A stretch of DNA of 64,000 nucleotides from Nocardioidaceae bacterium (GCA_030655315.1 JAURVT010000008.1:1-64000); one strand, 5' to 3'; numbered from the stretch's first letter, positions 12,609-20,733 are shown. Notes: generated by a model from the sequence alone, not told the origin. Numbers and translations: made by a program.

Positions 12609-13334
12609 TCAGGCCGGGGACGTCCGGACGAGCAGGCCGATCTTGTCGATCCGGTGCTCGGGGTTGCTGAACTCGTCGGACCAGTAGTTGCCCTCGGCGT
12701 GGTCCTCGGGCGTCGCGCAGGTGGACAGCGTGATCATCGCCCGGGTGGGCTCGACACCGGGGCGCCCGGGCACGGCCGCGCGCTGGGCGGCCAGCGACGC
12801 GGGCTGGCGGAAGGAGGTCTCGCGGGTGGAGGTGATGCGGTAGACGTACCGGGTGCCGGCGGCCTCGACCACGATCTTGTCGCCCGTGCCGGCGTCGGGG
12901 AGGTCGAGGAAGGCCCGGGTGGAGGAGAGCCGGTGGGCGGTGACCTGGAAGTTGCCGATCCCGCCGGGACCGACACCGCCGCGGGGGCCGTGCGGGCTCG
13001 CGGCCACCCCGCCGTCCTGGATGCGGGTGCCCTCCCCGTCGTCGGTGAAGCCGCGGTAGGGCACCACCACGAGGTCGTCGACTCCGGCCGCGGGCACGCT
13101 CACCCGGGCGCGGCGCGGCGAGCCGTCGCTCGGCACCGGACCGGCCGGGACGGGCGCGGTGGTGGCGGTCGGCGTGGGACTCGGCGACGGGGTGGGTGAG
13201 GGGGTGACGCTGCTCGCCGTCGAGCGCAAAGGTGCGGCCGACCGGTCGACGCGCTCGTCGGAGCAGCCCACGAGCATCGCGCAGCCCATCCCGGCGGCCA
13301 TCACCGCGGGCACCACCTGCCTCGTCAGCCTCAC
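12609..13334 (-). CDS. Sortase family protein with lipobox
   Basis: A 241-residue sortase-like transpeptidase. The N-terminus has a short hydrophobic stretch ending in LVGC (C24), a lipoprotein signal-peptidase box, then a Ser/Thr/Pro-rich linker of about 40 residues. The catalytic triad is visible: His in TAHRLSS (about H134), Cys in TLSTC (about C206) and Arg in EHRIDK (about R228). The family cleaves LPXTG-like signals at the cell surface. No sorting-signal substrate gene is nearby. The GTG at 13334 was chosen because the signal sequence starts there. The combination of lipobox and sortase fold is less common than a transmembrane anchor. Confidence 0.78.
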   Translation of the reverse strand: MRLTRQVVPAVMAAGMGCAMLVGCSDERVDRSAAPLRSTASSVTPSPTPSPSPTPTATTAPVPAGPVPSDGSPRRARVSVPAAGVDDLVVVPYRGFTDDGEGTRIQDGGVAASPHGPRGGVGPGGIGNFQVTAHRLSSTRAFLDLPDAGTGDKIVVEAAGTRYVYRITSTRETSFRQPASLAAQRAAVPGRPGVEPTRAMITLSTCATPEDHAEGNYWSDEFSNPEHRIDKIGLLVRTSPA

Positions 13335-13415
13335 CCGTCCGAGCCTACGAGGCGGGGTGAAGGCGGACGTCCGGCTTCTGCCACGGACGGCGCCGCGAGA
13401 TGACAGGGTTGGCGC

Positions 13416-13865
13416 ATGTACCCGCTGCGCCCGCGCCTGCTCGTGCGGCGGTTCGAGGCCTACGTCGAGGCGATGAACCGCAGGGACGTCGACACCACCG
13501 TGGCGATGTTCGAACCCGAGGTGGTGGTCAACGGCCACCGCGTCCAGCGCGACGTCGTGCGCCACGCCGTCACGTCGCTGCTCGAGGCCTTCCCGGACTT
13601 CGTCTGGTCGGTCTCGGAGATGGCTGTCACCGGACGCACGGTCGCGGTCCGCATGCGCAACAGCGGCACCCACGTGCGGCCCTACCTCGGTGTCGCGGGC
13701 ACTGGCCGCCGGATCCACGTCGACGACTTCGGGTTCTACCGCTTCGAGGGCCCGCTGATGGCCGAGATCAACGCGACCTCGGACCGGATGCTCCTGCGCG
13801 ACCAGCTCCTCGGCCTCCCCGACGAGCCCCTGCGCGACTCACCCGGCCACCACGCGGGCCGCTGA
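13416..13865 (+). CDS. SnoaL/NTF2-like protein
   Basis: A 149-residue protein with the NTF2-like alpha+beta layout: an N-terminal helix FEAYVEAMNRRDVDTTVAMF, then FEPEVVVNG and repeated beta strands. The WSVSEMAVTGRTVAVRMRNSGTH region resembles ester cyclase/SnoaL proteins. Members include polyketide cyclases, isomerases and many uncharacterised proteins, so no substrate is assigned. It is divergent from the sortase gene and convergent with the topoisomerase, with 20 bp between stop codons. Confidence 0.65.
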   Translation: MYPLRPRLLVRRFEAYVEAMNRRDVDTTVAMFEPEVVVNGHRVQRDVVRHAVTSLLEAFPDFVWSVSEMAVTGRTVAVRMRNSGTHVRPYLGVAGTGRRIHVDDFGFYRFEGPLMAEINATSDRMLLRDQLLGLPDEPLRDSPGHHAGR

Positions 13866-13885
13866 CCCACCTCGCCCGGCCCGCG

Positions 13886-14896
13886 TCAGCTGAGCAGGTC
13901 GAGGACGGCGCGCTCGACGACGCCGTGGGTGGCGGGCTCGCCCACGGCGTTGCCCTCGCCGAGGTCGGGAAGGACGTGCTCGATCGTCTCGCCACCCTGG
14001 AAGAGGTCGATCACCCGCGGGTCGACGTAGGAGGCACGGGCGACGGTCGGGGTGTTGCCGAGGTAGCCCGAGACCTCCTGCATCGCCCGGGAGATGGCGC
14101 GCTTGCGGCCGGTACGGCTGTGCGCCACCGGGAACGAGACGGCCAGGGCCACCGCGGCCAGCACGGTGGCGTGCCAGGTGCGGAAGTCCTTGGCGGTCAT
14201 CTCGGCGCCGATCACCTCGCGCACGTACTCGTTGATGTCGTCGGACGCGAGGTCGCGCCACCGGCTTCCGTCGCGGTAGGCGAGCAGCTCCTCGCCGCCA
14301 CCCCGACGGCGCCGCATGGTGCGCAGCGCGGCGCGGGCGTCGTCGTCGACGAGCTCGATCTCCTGCCGCTTGCCCGACTTGGCCACGAAGCAGAACTTCA
14401 TCGACTCGTCGGTGACGACGACGTGGTCCTTGCGCAGCGTCGACAGCCCGTACGAGCCGTTGTCGGTGACGTACTGCTCGTTGCCGACCCGGAAGAAGCC
14501 CATGTCGAGCAGCCGGAAGGCGGTGGCGAGCGCGCGCTCGCGGGGCATCCCGTCGAGGTCGAGGTGCTCGCGGACGGTGGCGCGGGCGTCCGGGAGGTTG
14601 CGCGCGACGGTGAGGACGCGCTCGTGCTTGGCGAGGTCGCGCTGGACGCGCCACTCGTCGTGGTAGCGGTACTGCTTGCGGCCGGCGTCGTCGAGCCCGG
14701 TGGCCTGGATGTGACCGTTGTCGAAGCGGCAGATCCAGACCTGCTGCCAGGCCGGCGGGATCACGAGCGACTTGCACCGGGCGACGTGCTGCGCGGGCAG
14801 CCGCTCACCGGTCTCGTCGAGGTAGGAGAAGCCCTTGCCGCGGGCGATCCGGGTCCACCCGACGTCGCTCGGGGAGACGGTGCGCAGCCTGACCAC
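13886..14896 (-). CDS. DNA topoisomerase IB
   Basis: A 336-residue poxvirus-like type IB topoisomerase, which relaxes supercoils through a 3'-phosphotyrosyl intermediate. The N-terminal domain contains GKGFSYLDETGERL and KSLVIPPAWQQVWIC. The catalytic domain has RVGNEQYVTDNGSYGLSTL, KSGKRQEIEL, DFRTWHATVLAA and, near the C-terminus, NTPTVARASYVDPRVIDLF with the expected active-site tyrosine. I used the GTG at 14896 (M-V-R-L start), since longer in-frame extension lacks homology and overlaps the divergent gene at 14973. Many soil actinobacteria carry this as an accessory topoisomerase. Confidence 0.9.
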   Translation of the reverse strand: MVRLRTVSPSDVGWTRIARGKGFSYLDETGERLPAQHVARCKSLVIPPAWQQVWICRFDNGHIQATGLDDAGRKQYRYHDEWRVQRDLAKHERVLTVARNLPDARATVREHLDLDGMPRERALATAFRLLDMGFFRVGNEQYVTDNGSYGLSTLRKDHVVVTDESMKFCFVAKSGKRQEIELVDDDARAALRTMRRRRGGGEELLAYRDGSRWRDLASDDINEYVREVIGAEMTAKDFRTWHATVLAAVALAVSFPVAHSRTGRKRAISRAMQEVSGYLGNTPTVARASYVDPRVIDLFQGGETIEHVLPDLGEGNAVGEPATHGVVERAVLDLLS

Positions 14897-14972
14897 CGAG
14901 CCATGGTCACCCGGCGCGGGGGTGGACGCACGACGAGACGGGAGGGAGGATCGGGTCGGACGGGGAGGGCCC

Positions 14973-15620
14973 ATGGACGAGCACCGGATGCGCGCCGCGC
15001 ACCGTCGGGCCGTCCTGTCGTGGGCCGAGGGGGCGCGGACGTGGGACCCCGCGACGCTCGCGACGCCGGTCCCGGCGACGCCCGGCTGGTCGGTCCGCGA
15101 CCTGCTGGCCCACGTCACGGGCGCCACGATCGACCTGGTCGCCGGCGAGATGCACGGGGCGCCGGGGCCGTCGTGGTCGGCGCGGCACCTGGTCGCGTGG
15201 TCGGGCCGCCCTGCGCCCGAGGCCGCCGTCGCGCTGGCGTCCGCGGCCGCCGCGGTGCCCGACGACGTGCTGGCGTCGGCGTCGCCCACCCCCGTGTGGG
15301 ACCTCGTGGTGCACCGCGACGACGTGCGCGAGGCGCTGGGCGAGCCACCCGTGGAGGCGGAGTGGGCCCCCGTGCTCGAGCGCGCGTGGGCCTTCGTCGC
15401 GGCGGGCGGCGGGTGCCCCACGGTGCGTACCGGGGACGGCGTGTGGCCGGGCGGAGCGGGCGAGGCGGAGCTCGACGCGGACGACCACGGCCTGTTCCGG
15501 GTGCTGTTCAGCCGGCGCTCGCGACGCCAGGTGGCGGCGCTGGTGCACGGCGACGTCGCCGCCGTCGAGGGCGTCCAGCTGTTCGGCACCCGCGACGACG
15601 ACCAGCCGTCAGTGCGCTAG
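14973..15620 (+). CDS. Maleylpyruvate isomerase/DinB-like family protein
   Basis: A 215-residue member of the mycothiol-dependent maleylpyruvate isomerase/DinB four-helix superfamily (TIGR03083 type). Features are PGWSVRDLLAHVTG near residue 40, with the conserved histidine of the metal site, and VWDLVVHRDDVREALG near residue 110. Most actinobacterial members are uncharacterised, possibly mycothiol-dependent transferases. The ATG at 14973 has GGGAGG upstream. The 3' end overlaps the convergent citrate synthase by 12 nt. Confidence 0.7.
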   Translation: MDEHRMRAAHRRAVLSWAEGARTWDPATLATPVPATPGWSVRDLLAHVTGATIDLVAGEMHGAPGPSWSARHLVAWSGRPAPEAAVALASAAAAVPDDVLASASPTPVWDLVVHRDDVREALGEPPVEAEWAPVLERAWAFVAAGGGCPTVRTGDGVWPGGAGEAELDADDHGLFRVLFSRRSRRQVAALVHGDVAAVEGVQLFGTRDDDQPSVR

Positions 15621-16712
15621 GCGGTCCCAGCCCTCGACGTCCTGTGGTCCGCGCTCGGCCGGGCCGGTGTAGATCGCGGACGGTCGGATCAGTCGACCGG
15701 TGCGCTTCTGCTCCAGGATGTGCGCGCTCCAGCCGCCCGTGCGGGCGCAGGTGAACATCGCGGTGAACAGGTGCGGCGGGATCTCGGCGAAGTCGAGGAC
15801 GATCGCGGCCCAGAACTCGACGTTGGTCTCGAGCACGCGGTCGGGGCGTCGCTCGCGCAGCTCGGCCAGCGCGGCCTTCTCCAGGGCGACGGCGACCTCG
15901 TAGCGGGGCGCGTCCAGCTCCTCGGCGGTGCGACGCAGCACCCGGGCGCGGGGGTCCTCGGCGCGGTAGACGCGGTGCCCGAAGCCCATCAGCCGCTGGC
16001 CGTCGTCGAGCAGCTTCTTGACGTAGCCGTCGGCGTCGCCAGTGCGCTCGACCTCCTCGATCATGTGGAGCACGCGGGACGGGGCGCCGCCGTGGAGCGG
16101 GCCCGACATCGCGCCGACCGCGCCCGACAGCGCCGCGGCGACGTCGGCGCCCGTGGAGGCGATGACGCGGGCGGTGAAGGTCGAGGCGTTCATGCCGTGC
16201 TCGGCCGCGGACGTCCAGTAGGCGTCGATGGCCTTGGCGTGGGCCGGGTCGGCCTCGCCGCGCCAGCGGGTCAGGAAGCGCTCGGTGATCGTCGAGGCCT
16301 CGTCGACCCGGGCCTGCGGGACCATCGGGGCGCCGACGCCGCGGGCGGCCTGGGCCACGTACGAGAGCACCATGACCGCGGTACGGGCGAGGTCGTCGCG
16401 AGCCTGCTCGGCGTCGATGTCGTAGAGCTGGCGCAGGCCCCAGGCGGGCGCCGTCAGCGCGATGGCGCTCTGCACGTCGACGCGGACGTCGCCGGAGTGC
16501 ACCGGGATGGGGAACGGCTCGGCCGGCGGCAGGCCGGGCTCGTAGGCCCCGTCGACCAGCAGGCCCCAGACCTTCTCGAACGGCACGCGCCCGGCGAGCT
16601 GCTCGATGTCGACGCCGCGGTAGCGCAGCGCCGACCCCTCCTTGTCGGGCTCGGCGATCTGGGTCTCGAACGCGACGACCCCTTCCAGTCCGTGGTGCAC
16701 CTCGGTCGTCAT
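15609..16712 (-). CDS. citA: Citrate synthase, CitA type
   Basis: A 367-residue citrate synthase condensing acetyl-CoA with oxaloacetate. Catalytic histidines are in GPLHGGAPSRV and MGFGHRVYR. The segment holding the usual catalytic Asp reads NVEFWAAIV, with Glu in place of Asp; from memory the mycobacterial CitA (second citrate synthase) has the same NVEFWAA, so this is a subfamily trait rather than damage. The FTCARTGGWSAHILEQ segment is conserved near the C-terminus. The ATG at 16712 was chosen over a longer frame because MTTEVHHGLEGVVAFET is the conserved start. It is divergent from pdxH. Confidence 0.9.
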   Translation of the reverse strand: MTTEVHHGLEGVVAFETQIAEPDKEGSALRYRGVDIEQLAGRVPFEKVWGLLVDGAYEPGLPPAEPFPIPVHSGDVRVDVQSAIALTAPAWGLRQLYDIDAEQARDDLARTAVMVLSYVAQAARGVGAPMVPQARVDEASTITERFLTRWRGEADPAHAKAIDAYWTSAAEHGMNASTFTARVIASTGADVAAALSGAVGAMSGPLHGGAPSRVLHMIEEVERTGDADGYVKKLLDDGQRLMGFGHRVYRAEDPRARVLRRTAEELDAPRYEVAVALEKAALAELRERRPDRVLETNVEFWAAIVLDFAEIPPHLFTAMFTCARTGGWSAHILEQKRTGRLIRPSAIYTGPAERGPQDVEGWDRLAH

Positions 16713-16774
16713 GGAGGCCACTATGCCCGCCGGTGCGGGCGGCGTCACCGGCCACCGGTCCCTAGGCTGGTGCC

Positions 16775-17419
16775 ATGGCGACCGACGACGAGCTGGCGGG
16801 GCTGCGCGAGGAGTACGCGGCCACGGGTCTGACCGAGGCGGACGCGGGCGACGACCCCGTCGCGCTGTTCGGGCGGTGGCTCGACGAGGTGGTCGGCTCG
16901 GGCATGCACGAGCCGAACGCCATGGCGCTGGCCACCGTCGACGCCGGGGGCGACCCGGCGGTGCGGATCGTGCTCCTCAAGGGCTTCGACGCGCGCGGGG
17001 CGGTGTTCTACACCAACGGGGACTCCGCCAAGGGCCACGACCTCGCCGCGCACCCGCGGGCGTCGCTCGCGATGCTGTGGCACCCGCTGCAGCGCCAGGT
17101 GCGGATCACCGGGCGGGTCGAGCCGGTGGCGGCGTCGGAATCCGACGCCTACTTCGCCTCCCGCCCCCACGGCTCGCAGGTGGGGGCGGCGGCGTCACCG
17201 CAGTCGCAGGTGGTGGCCGACCGCGACGAGCTCGACCGCCGCTACGCCGAGGTCGAGGCCGCCCACCCGGACGACGTCCCCCGCCCACCCCACTGGGGCG
17301 GCTACCGGGTGGCGCTCGAGGTCGTCGAGTTCTGGCACGGTCGCCAGGGCCGGATGCACGACCGCCTGCGCTTCACCGCGTCCGGCGACACCTGGACGCG
17401 CGAACGCCTCGCGCCGTAG
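16775..17419 (+). CDS. pdxH: Pyridoxamine 5'-phosphate oxidase
   Basis: A 214-residue FMN-dependent oxidase producing pyridoxal 5'-phosphate from PNP or PMP, cytosolic. Typical segments are EPNAMALATVDAGGDPAVRIVLLKG with the FMN/PLP-binding RxVLLK motif, FYTNGDSAKG, FASRPHGSQVGAAASPQS and the C-terminal WGGYRV...EFWHGRQGRMHDR, where the conserved R-x-H ends the active site. Length matches the family. It is divergent from citA; a palindromic intergenic element follows the stop. Confidence 0.94.
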   Translation: MATDDELAGLREEYAATGLTEADAGDDPVALFGRWLDEVVGSGMHEPNAMALATVDAGGDPAVRIVLLKGFDARGAVFYTNGDSAKGHDLAAHPRASLAMLWHPLQRQVRITGRVEPVAASESDAYFASRPHGSQVGAAASPQSQVVADRDELDRRYAEVEAAHPDDVPRPPHWGGYRVALEVVEFWHGRQGRMHDRLRFTASGDTWTRERLAP

Positions 17420-17427
17420 TCACCGAC

Positions 17428-17501
17428 CGTGGCAAACCCCCGCCGACCGTGGCGACCTCGCCACGGTCAGCAGGGGTTTACCACGACGTCGTGGTAAACC
17501 C
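17428..17501. repeat. Nested palindromic element between convergent genes
   Basis: Two hairpins are stacked in the gap between pdxH and the rpf-like gene. The first folds GACCGTGGCGA (17445-17455) onto TCGCCACGGTC (17458-17468), enclosed by CGTGGCAAACCCC (17428-17440) against GGGGTTTACCACG (17473-17485), one mismatch. The second is a perfect 28-bp palindrome at 17474-17501 centred on GAC|GTC. Both share the CGTGG(T/C)AAACCCC motif. It may act as a bidirectional terminator or be a mobile intergenic palindrome. Confidence 0.6.
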
Positions 17502-17507
17502 AGCCGA

Positions 17508-18146
17508 CTACAGCACCCTTCCGCAGACGGGCCACTGACCGGCACCGGCGCGCTTCTTGAGCTTCTTGCCCATGTCGATCTGCTCCAGGCGGGAGGCCTG
17601 GTGGGGGAGACCGTCGCCACCGACGGCGCGCCAGGTGCTCCGGGAGAACTGCAGGCCGCCGTAGTAGCCGTTGCCGGACTTGATCCTCCAGTTGCCGCCG
17701 GACTCGCACTCGGCGAGCCGGTCCCACTTGCGGTCGCCGGGGAAGGTGGCGACCTTGACGCGCTGGCCCGCGGCGGACGAGCGGGACTCGGCCAGGCCGC
17801 TGCCGGACTTCGGCACGAACACGGCGCGGATCTTGTAGCTGCCGGGCTCGGTGCGACGGGGGAGGGTGACCCGGGCGACGCCGCCGTGGACGGCGGCCTT
17901 GGCGACGCGCGTGCCGCCGGCCTTGAAGTTGACGTGGCCGCGCGCGCGGCGGCCGTCCTGCGGCTTGACCTTCGCGGTCAGCGTGACGCGGGGCTTCTCG
18001 CGCTGGGTCTGGCTGCTGGCGGTCTTGGTGACGCTGACCTGGGACGAGACGCCCTTGGAGGCGCCGGCGGGGGACGCCACGGCGAGGCCGAAGCCTCCGG
18101 CGACGAGGGCGAGCGACGTGACCGTCGCGACGGTGCTCTTGCGCAT
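17508..18146 (-). CDS. Secreted Rpf/transglycosylase-like protein
   Basis: A 212-residue exported protein. Residues 1-30 are a signal peptide (MRKSTVATVTSLALVAGG, cleavage probably after ASPAGA). The middle (about 45-130) is an Ig-like beta domain (VTLTAKVKPQDGRRARGHVNF). The C-terminal about 75 residues form the resuscitation-promoting-factor lysozyme-like domain: WDRLAECESGGNWRIKSGNG with the catalytic Glu, then YYGGLQFSRSTWRAVGG. It should cleave peptidoglycan outside the cell. No LysM or G5 domain is visible. A ribosome site AGGAGAA lies upstream of ATG 18146, and a plausible promoter lies at 18190-18217. Confidence 0.85.
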   Translation of the reverse strand: MRKSTVATVTSLALVAGGFGLAVASPAGASKGVSSQVSVTKTASSQTQREKPRVTLTAKVKPQDGRRARGHVNFKAGGTRVAKAAVHGGVARVTLPRRTEPGSYKIRAVFVPKSGSGLAESRSSAAGQRVKVATFPGDRKWDRLAECESGGNWRIKSGNGYYGGLQFSRSTWRAVGGDGLPHQASRLEQIDMGKKLKKRAGAGQWPVCGRVL

Positions 18147-18189
18147 GAGACGGGGGTTCTCCTGCTACTTCGGGGGCAAAACCCGACCG

Positions 18190-18217
18190 ACGATACGTGA
18201 TCTGACGTCGTTGTCAC
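18190..18217 (-). promoter_or_regulatory. Likely promoter of the rpf-like gene
   Basis: On the minus strand a GTGACA hexamer (18212-18217) and a TATCGT hexamer (18190-18195) are separated by 16 nt, close to a sigma-A-type promoter, and leave a 5' UTR of roughly 40 nt. That short leader argues against a long riboswitch in front of this gene. Confidence 0.4.
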
Positions 18218-18239
18218 AGCAGGGTCGTGCGGCTCACAC

Positions 18240-18440
18240 GGGCGGACGGCGCCGTCCGAGCCGCGTCCGGACGCAGAACGGCCCGCAGGGTCGGTGCTGA
18301 GCACCGGTCGAGGAGACAAGACCTCGACACCCTGCGGGCCGGGTGACTGCGGGGGATTTGCCGCCGCCGAGACGCTGGATGATCCAGCGGCTGACGCCTG
18401 CGTGGCCCCTGCGATCAGCGGCTAGCTCGCAGCCACCTCA
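18240..18440. other. Hairpin-rich intergenic region with three-way junction
   Basis: This gap of 386 bp between two divergent genes has no convincing ORF but strong secondary structure. In order: palindrome GGACGGC|GCCGTCC (18244-18257); palindrome GCGTCC|GGACGC (18263-18274); a perfect three-way junction (18280-18340); hairpin CGCTGGA-TGA-TCCAGCG (18373-18389); and a stem GTGGC/GCCAC with inner CTGCGA/TCGCAG (18402-18436). The rest (18441-18532) is relatively AT-rich and probably holds the MFS gene promoter. Possible identities are a small RNA, a relic of a mobile element, or a regulatory leader; I recognise no known family. Confidence 0.6.
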
Positions 18441-18532
18441 CATGTCCAAGAATCACTCACTACTGGACCACCTCCTCTCCGTGTACGAGAAACGGTACGC
18501 CCCGTCCCGGCGTCGGACAAGAAGGTTTCTGC

Positions 18533-19816
18533 GTGCAAGGATCGACCCCCGTGGCACGGTTCGGCGGTCTGGCGGCACTGGTCACCGACGTCCGTCCGCT
18601 GCGGGAGTCGCCCGCCTACCGGCGCCTGTGGTTCGGGCAGACGGTGTCGCAGCTGGGCGCGCAGATGACCGCCGTGACCATCGCCTACCAGGTGTACGTG
18701 ATCACCCGGTCGTCCTTCGCGGTCGGGCTGGTCGGGCTCTGCGCGCTGGTGCCGCTAGTGGCGTTCGGTCTCTACGGCGGGGCGCTCGTCGACGCGTTCG
18801 ACCGGCGCCGCGTCGCGCTGGTGTCGGCGCTCGGCCTGTGGGTCTGCTCGGGCGTGCTGGTGGCCCAGGCGTTCGCGGGGCTCGACTCGGTGGGCCTGCT
18901 CTACGTGGTCGTGGCGGCACAGTCCGGGCTGTTCGCGGTGAACAACCCGGCTCGCTCGGCGATGCTGCCCCGCCTGCTGCGGGCCGAGCTGCTGCCGGCC
19001 GCCAACGCGCTGAGCATGGCGTCGTTCAACCTCGGCATGACGGTGGGCCCGCTGCTCGCGGGCGTGCTGATCGGCTGGCACGGCGTCGAGGTGACCTACG
19101 CCGTCGACGCGGTGACCTTCCTGGCCGCGCTCTACGCCCTCGTCCGGCTGCCGCCGGTGCCGCCCGCGGAGGGCATGGGCGTGCCCGGGCTGAGGTCGGT
19201 GCTGGAGGGACTGCGGTTCCTGCGCCAGGCGCCGAACCTGCGGATGACCTTCGTGCTCGACCTCTGCGCGATGGTGCTCGCCCAGCCGCGCGCGCTGTTC
19301 CCCGCACTGGCGCTCGGCGTGTACGCCGGCGGGCCGTCCACCCTGGGTCTGCTGCAGGCGGCACCGGCCATCGGGTCGATCGTCGCCTTCATGGTGTCGG
19401 GTTGGATCAGTCGGGTGCACCGCCACGGGCTCGCCGTGGCCGTCGCGGTCGCGGCCTACGGGCTGGCGGTGATGGTCGCCGGTGTCGGGGCGGTCGGCCT
19501 GCCCGGTGTGCTCTGGCTCGTGGTGACGCTGCTCGCGCTGTCGGGCTCGGCCGACATGATCTCGTCGGCGTACCGGTCCACGATGCTGCAGACCGCCGCG
19601 CCCGACCAGCTGCGAGGACGCCTGCAGGGCGTCTTCACGGTGGTCGTGGCGGGCGGTCCGCGTCTCGGCGACTTCGTGGCGGGCAGCCTCGCGTCGGCCA
19701 CGTCCGAGCCCGTCGCGCTGCTGCTCGGCGGCGCGGCGTGCGTGCTGGGGGTCGTCCTGGCCGTCGCGACGCACCGCCGGTTCCTGGCCTACGACGCGCG
19801 CGAGCCCACGCCGTAG
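18533..19816 (+). CDS. MFS exporter, DHA3/EntS-like
   Basis: A 427-residue major facilitator protein with about 12 hydrophobic segments. The N-terminal YRRLWFGQTVSQLGAQMTAV and the loop GGALVDAFDRRRV (motif A region) match the DHA3 group that includes enterobactin exporter EntS. AVNNPARSAMLPRLL and DQLRGRLQGVF are also typical. Its substrate is unknown; siderophore or drug export is family-based guesswork. I took GTG 18533; GTG 18551 is an alternative, and neither has a strong ribosome site. It is preceded by the hairpin-rich region. Confidence 0.8.
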   Translation: MQGSTPVARFGGLAALVTDVRPLRESPAYRRLWFGQTVSQLGAQMTAVTIAYQVYVITRSSFAVGLVGLCALVPLVAFGLYGGALVDAFDRRRVALVSALGLWVCSGVLVAQAFAGLDSVGLLYVVVAAQSGLFAVNNPARSAMLPRLLRAELLPAANALSMASFNLGMTVGPLLAGVLIGWHGVEVTYAVDAVTFLAALYALVRLPPVPPAEGMGVPGLRSVLEGLRFLRQAPNLRMTFVLDLCAMVLAQPRALFPALALGVYAGGPSTLGLLQAAPAIGSIVAFMVSGWISRVHRHGLAVAVAVAAYGLAVMVAGVGAVGLPGVLWLVVTLLALSGSADMISSAYRSTMLQTAAPDQLRGRLQGVFTVVVAGGPRLGDFVAGSLASATSEPVALLLGGAACVLGVVLAVATHRRFLAYDAREPTP

Positions 19817-19825
19817 ACCGGCCGG

Positions 19826-20686
19826 TCAGGCGTTGACGGCCTCGACCAGACCGTCGCGAAGCGTGGTGGTCGGGCGGCCGACCAGGTCGCGCAGGTCCGA
19901 CGTCGCGTCGGCGAGGTCGCCGCGCGCGATGTTCGCGTCGAGGGTGGCGACGAAGGCGGCGGTGCCCTCGTCGAGCCCCGCCTGGACCAGGATCCGCTGG
20001 TGCTCGGTCGCGTCGACGGGGCGGTAGACCACGGCGCGGCCGGTGATCTCGCCCAGCACCTCGGCGAGGTCGTCGAAGGACCAGGCCGTGTCGCCCGTGA
20101 GCTCGTAGGTGCGTCCCTCGTGGCCCTCGGTGGAGAGCACCACGGCGGCGGCGTCGGCGAAGTCGCGACGGGTGGCGCTGGCCACGCGTCCGTCGGCGGC
20201 GCTGGCGACCAGGGCGCCGGTGGCGCGGGCCTGCTCGACCTGGGGCAGGTAGTTCTCGGTGTACCAGTTGTTGCGGAGCACGGTGAACGGCACGCCGGAC
20301 GCGCGCAGCACCTCCTCGGTGGCCCGGTGCTCGGGGGCGAGCACCAGGTCGGAGGTGTCGGCGTGGGGCGCGCTCGTGTAGACGACGCGGGCCACGCCGG
20401 CCGTGACGGCGGCCTCGATGAGCGCGGTGTGCTGGGCGACGCGGCGGCCCACGGCGTCGGTCGAGACGAGCAGGACGGTGTCGCCCGCGGCGAGCGCGCC
20501 GTCGATCGTGCCGGGGTCGTCGAGGTCGACGCGCTGCGTGCGCACGCCCTCGGGCACCGAGGCGGCGAGCCGGTCGGCGTCGCGACCGGTGGCGAGGACG
20601 TCGGACGCGGGCACGCCGCGCTCGAGGAGGGAGGTGACCACGAGGCGGCCCAGCTGGCCGGTGGCTCCGGTGACGACGATCGACAT
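19826..20686 (-). CDS. NmrA-like NAD(P)H quinone oxidoreductase
   Basis: A 286-residue atypical short-chain dehydrogenase. It opens with the Rossmann motif VTGATGQLGRLV (GxxGxxG). VVYTSAPHADTSDLVLAPEHRATE and TVLRNNWYTENYLPQ are hallmarks of the QorB/NmrA group, which reduces quinones with NADPH or acts as a redox sensor. The ATG at 20686 starts the gene. An inverted repeat TTGGTTG-N6-CAACCAA lies 27 bp upstream and is probably its operator; such genes are often controlled by HxlR-type repressors, but none is adjacent. Confidence 0.82.
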   Translation of the reverse strand: MSIVVTGATGQLGRLVVTSLLERGVPASDVLATGRDADRLAASVPEGVRTQRVDLDDPGTIDGALAAGDTVLLVSTDAVGRRVAQHTALIEAAVTAGVARVVYTSAPHADTSDLVLAPEHRATEEVLRASGVPFTVLRNNWYTENYLPQVEQARATGALVASAADGRVASATRRDFADAAAVVLSTEGHEGRTYELTGDTAWSFDDLAEVLGEITGRAVVYRPVDATEHQRILVQAGLDEGTAAFVATLDANIARGDLADATSDLRDLVGRPTTTLRDGLVEAVNA

Positions 20687-20713
20687 GACTGCTCCTGCGG
20701 TGTAGCGGACGGC

Positions 20714-20733
20714 TTGGTTGACGCTACAACCAA
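20714..20733 (-). promoter_or_regulatory. Inverted-repeat operator upstream of the NmrA-like gene
   Basis: TTGGTTG (20714-20720) and CAACCAA (20727-20733) are perfect 7-bp arms with a 6-bp spacer, in a locally less GC-rich stretch. The position 27 bp before the start codon suggests repressor binding over the promoter or leader. Confidence 0.5.

Noticed and set aside
17428..17501. CRISPR array or tandem promoter
   Set aside because: There are no regularly spaced unique spacers; the repeats are palindromic and nested.
18147..18440. c-di-AMP (ydaO) riboswitch in front of the rpf-like gene
   Set aside because: Such riboswitches often precede rpf genes in Actinobacteria, but I could not match the conserved cores on the minus strand, and a promoter appears to lie only about 40-70 nt upstream of the start codon, downstream of the structured part.
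18343..18532. N-terminal extension or small gene before the MFS exporter
   Set aside because: The frame from 18343 crosses the hairpin region and gives no recognisable protein; the exporter frame itself begins at 18533.
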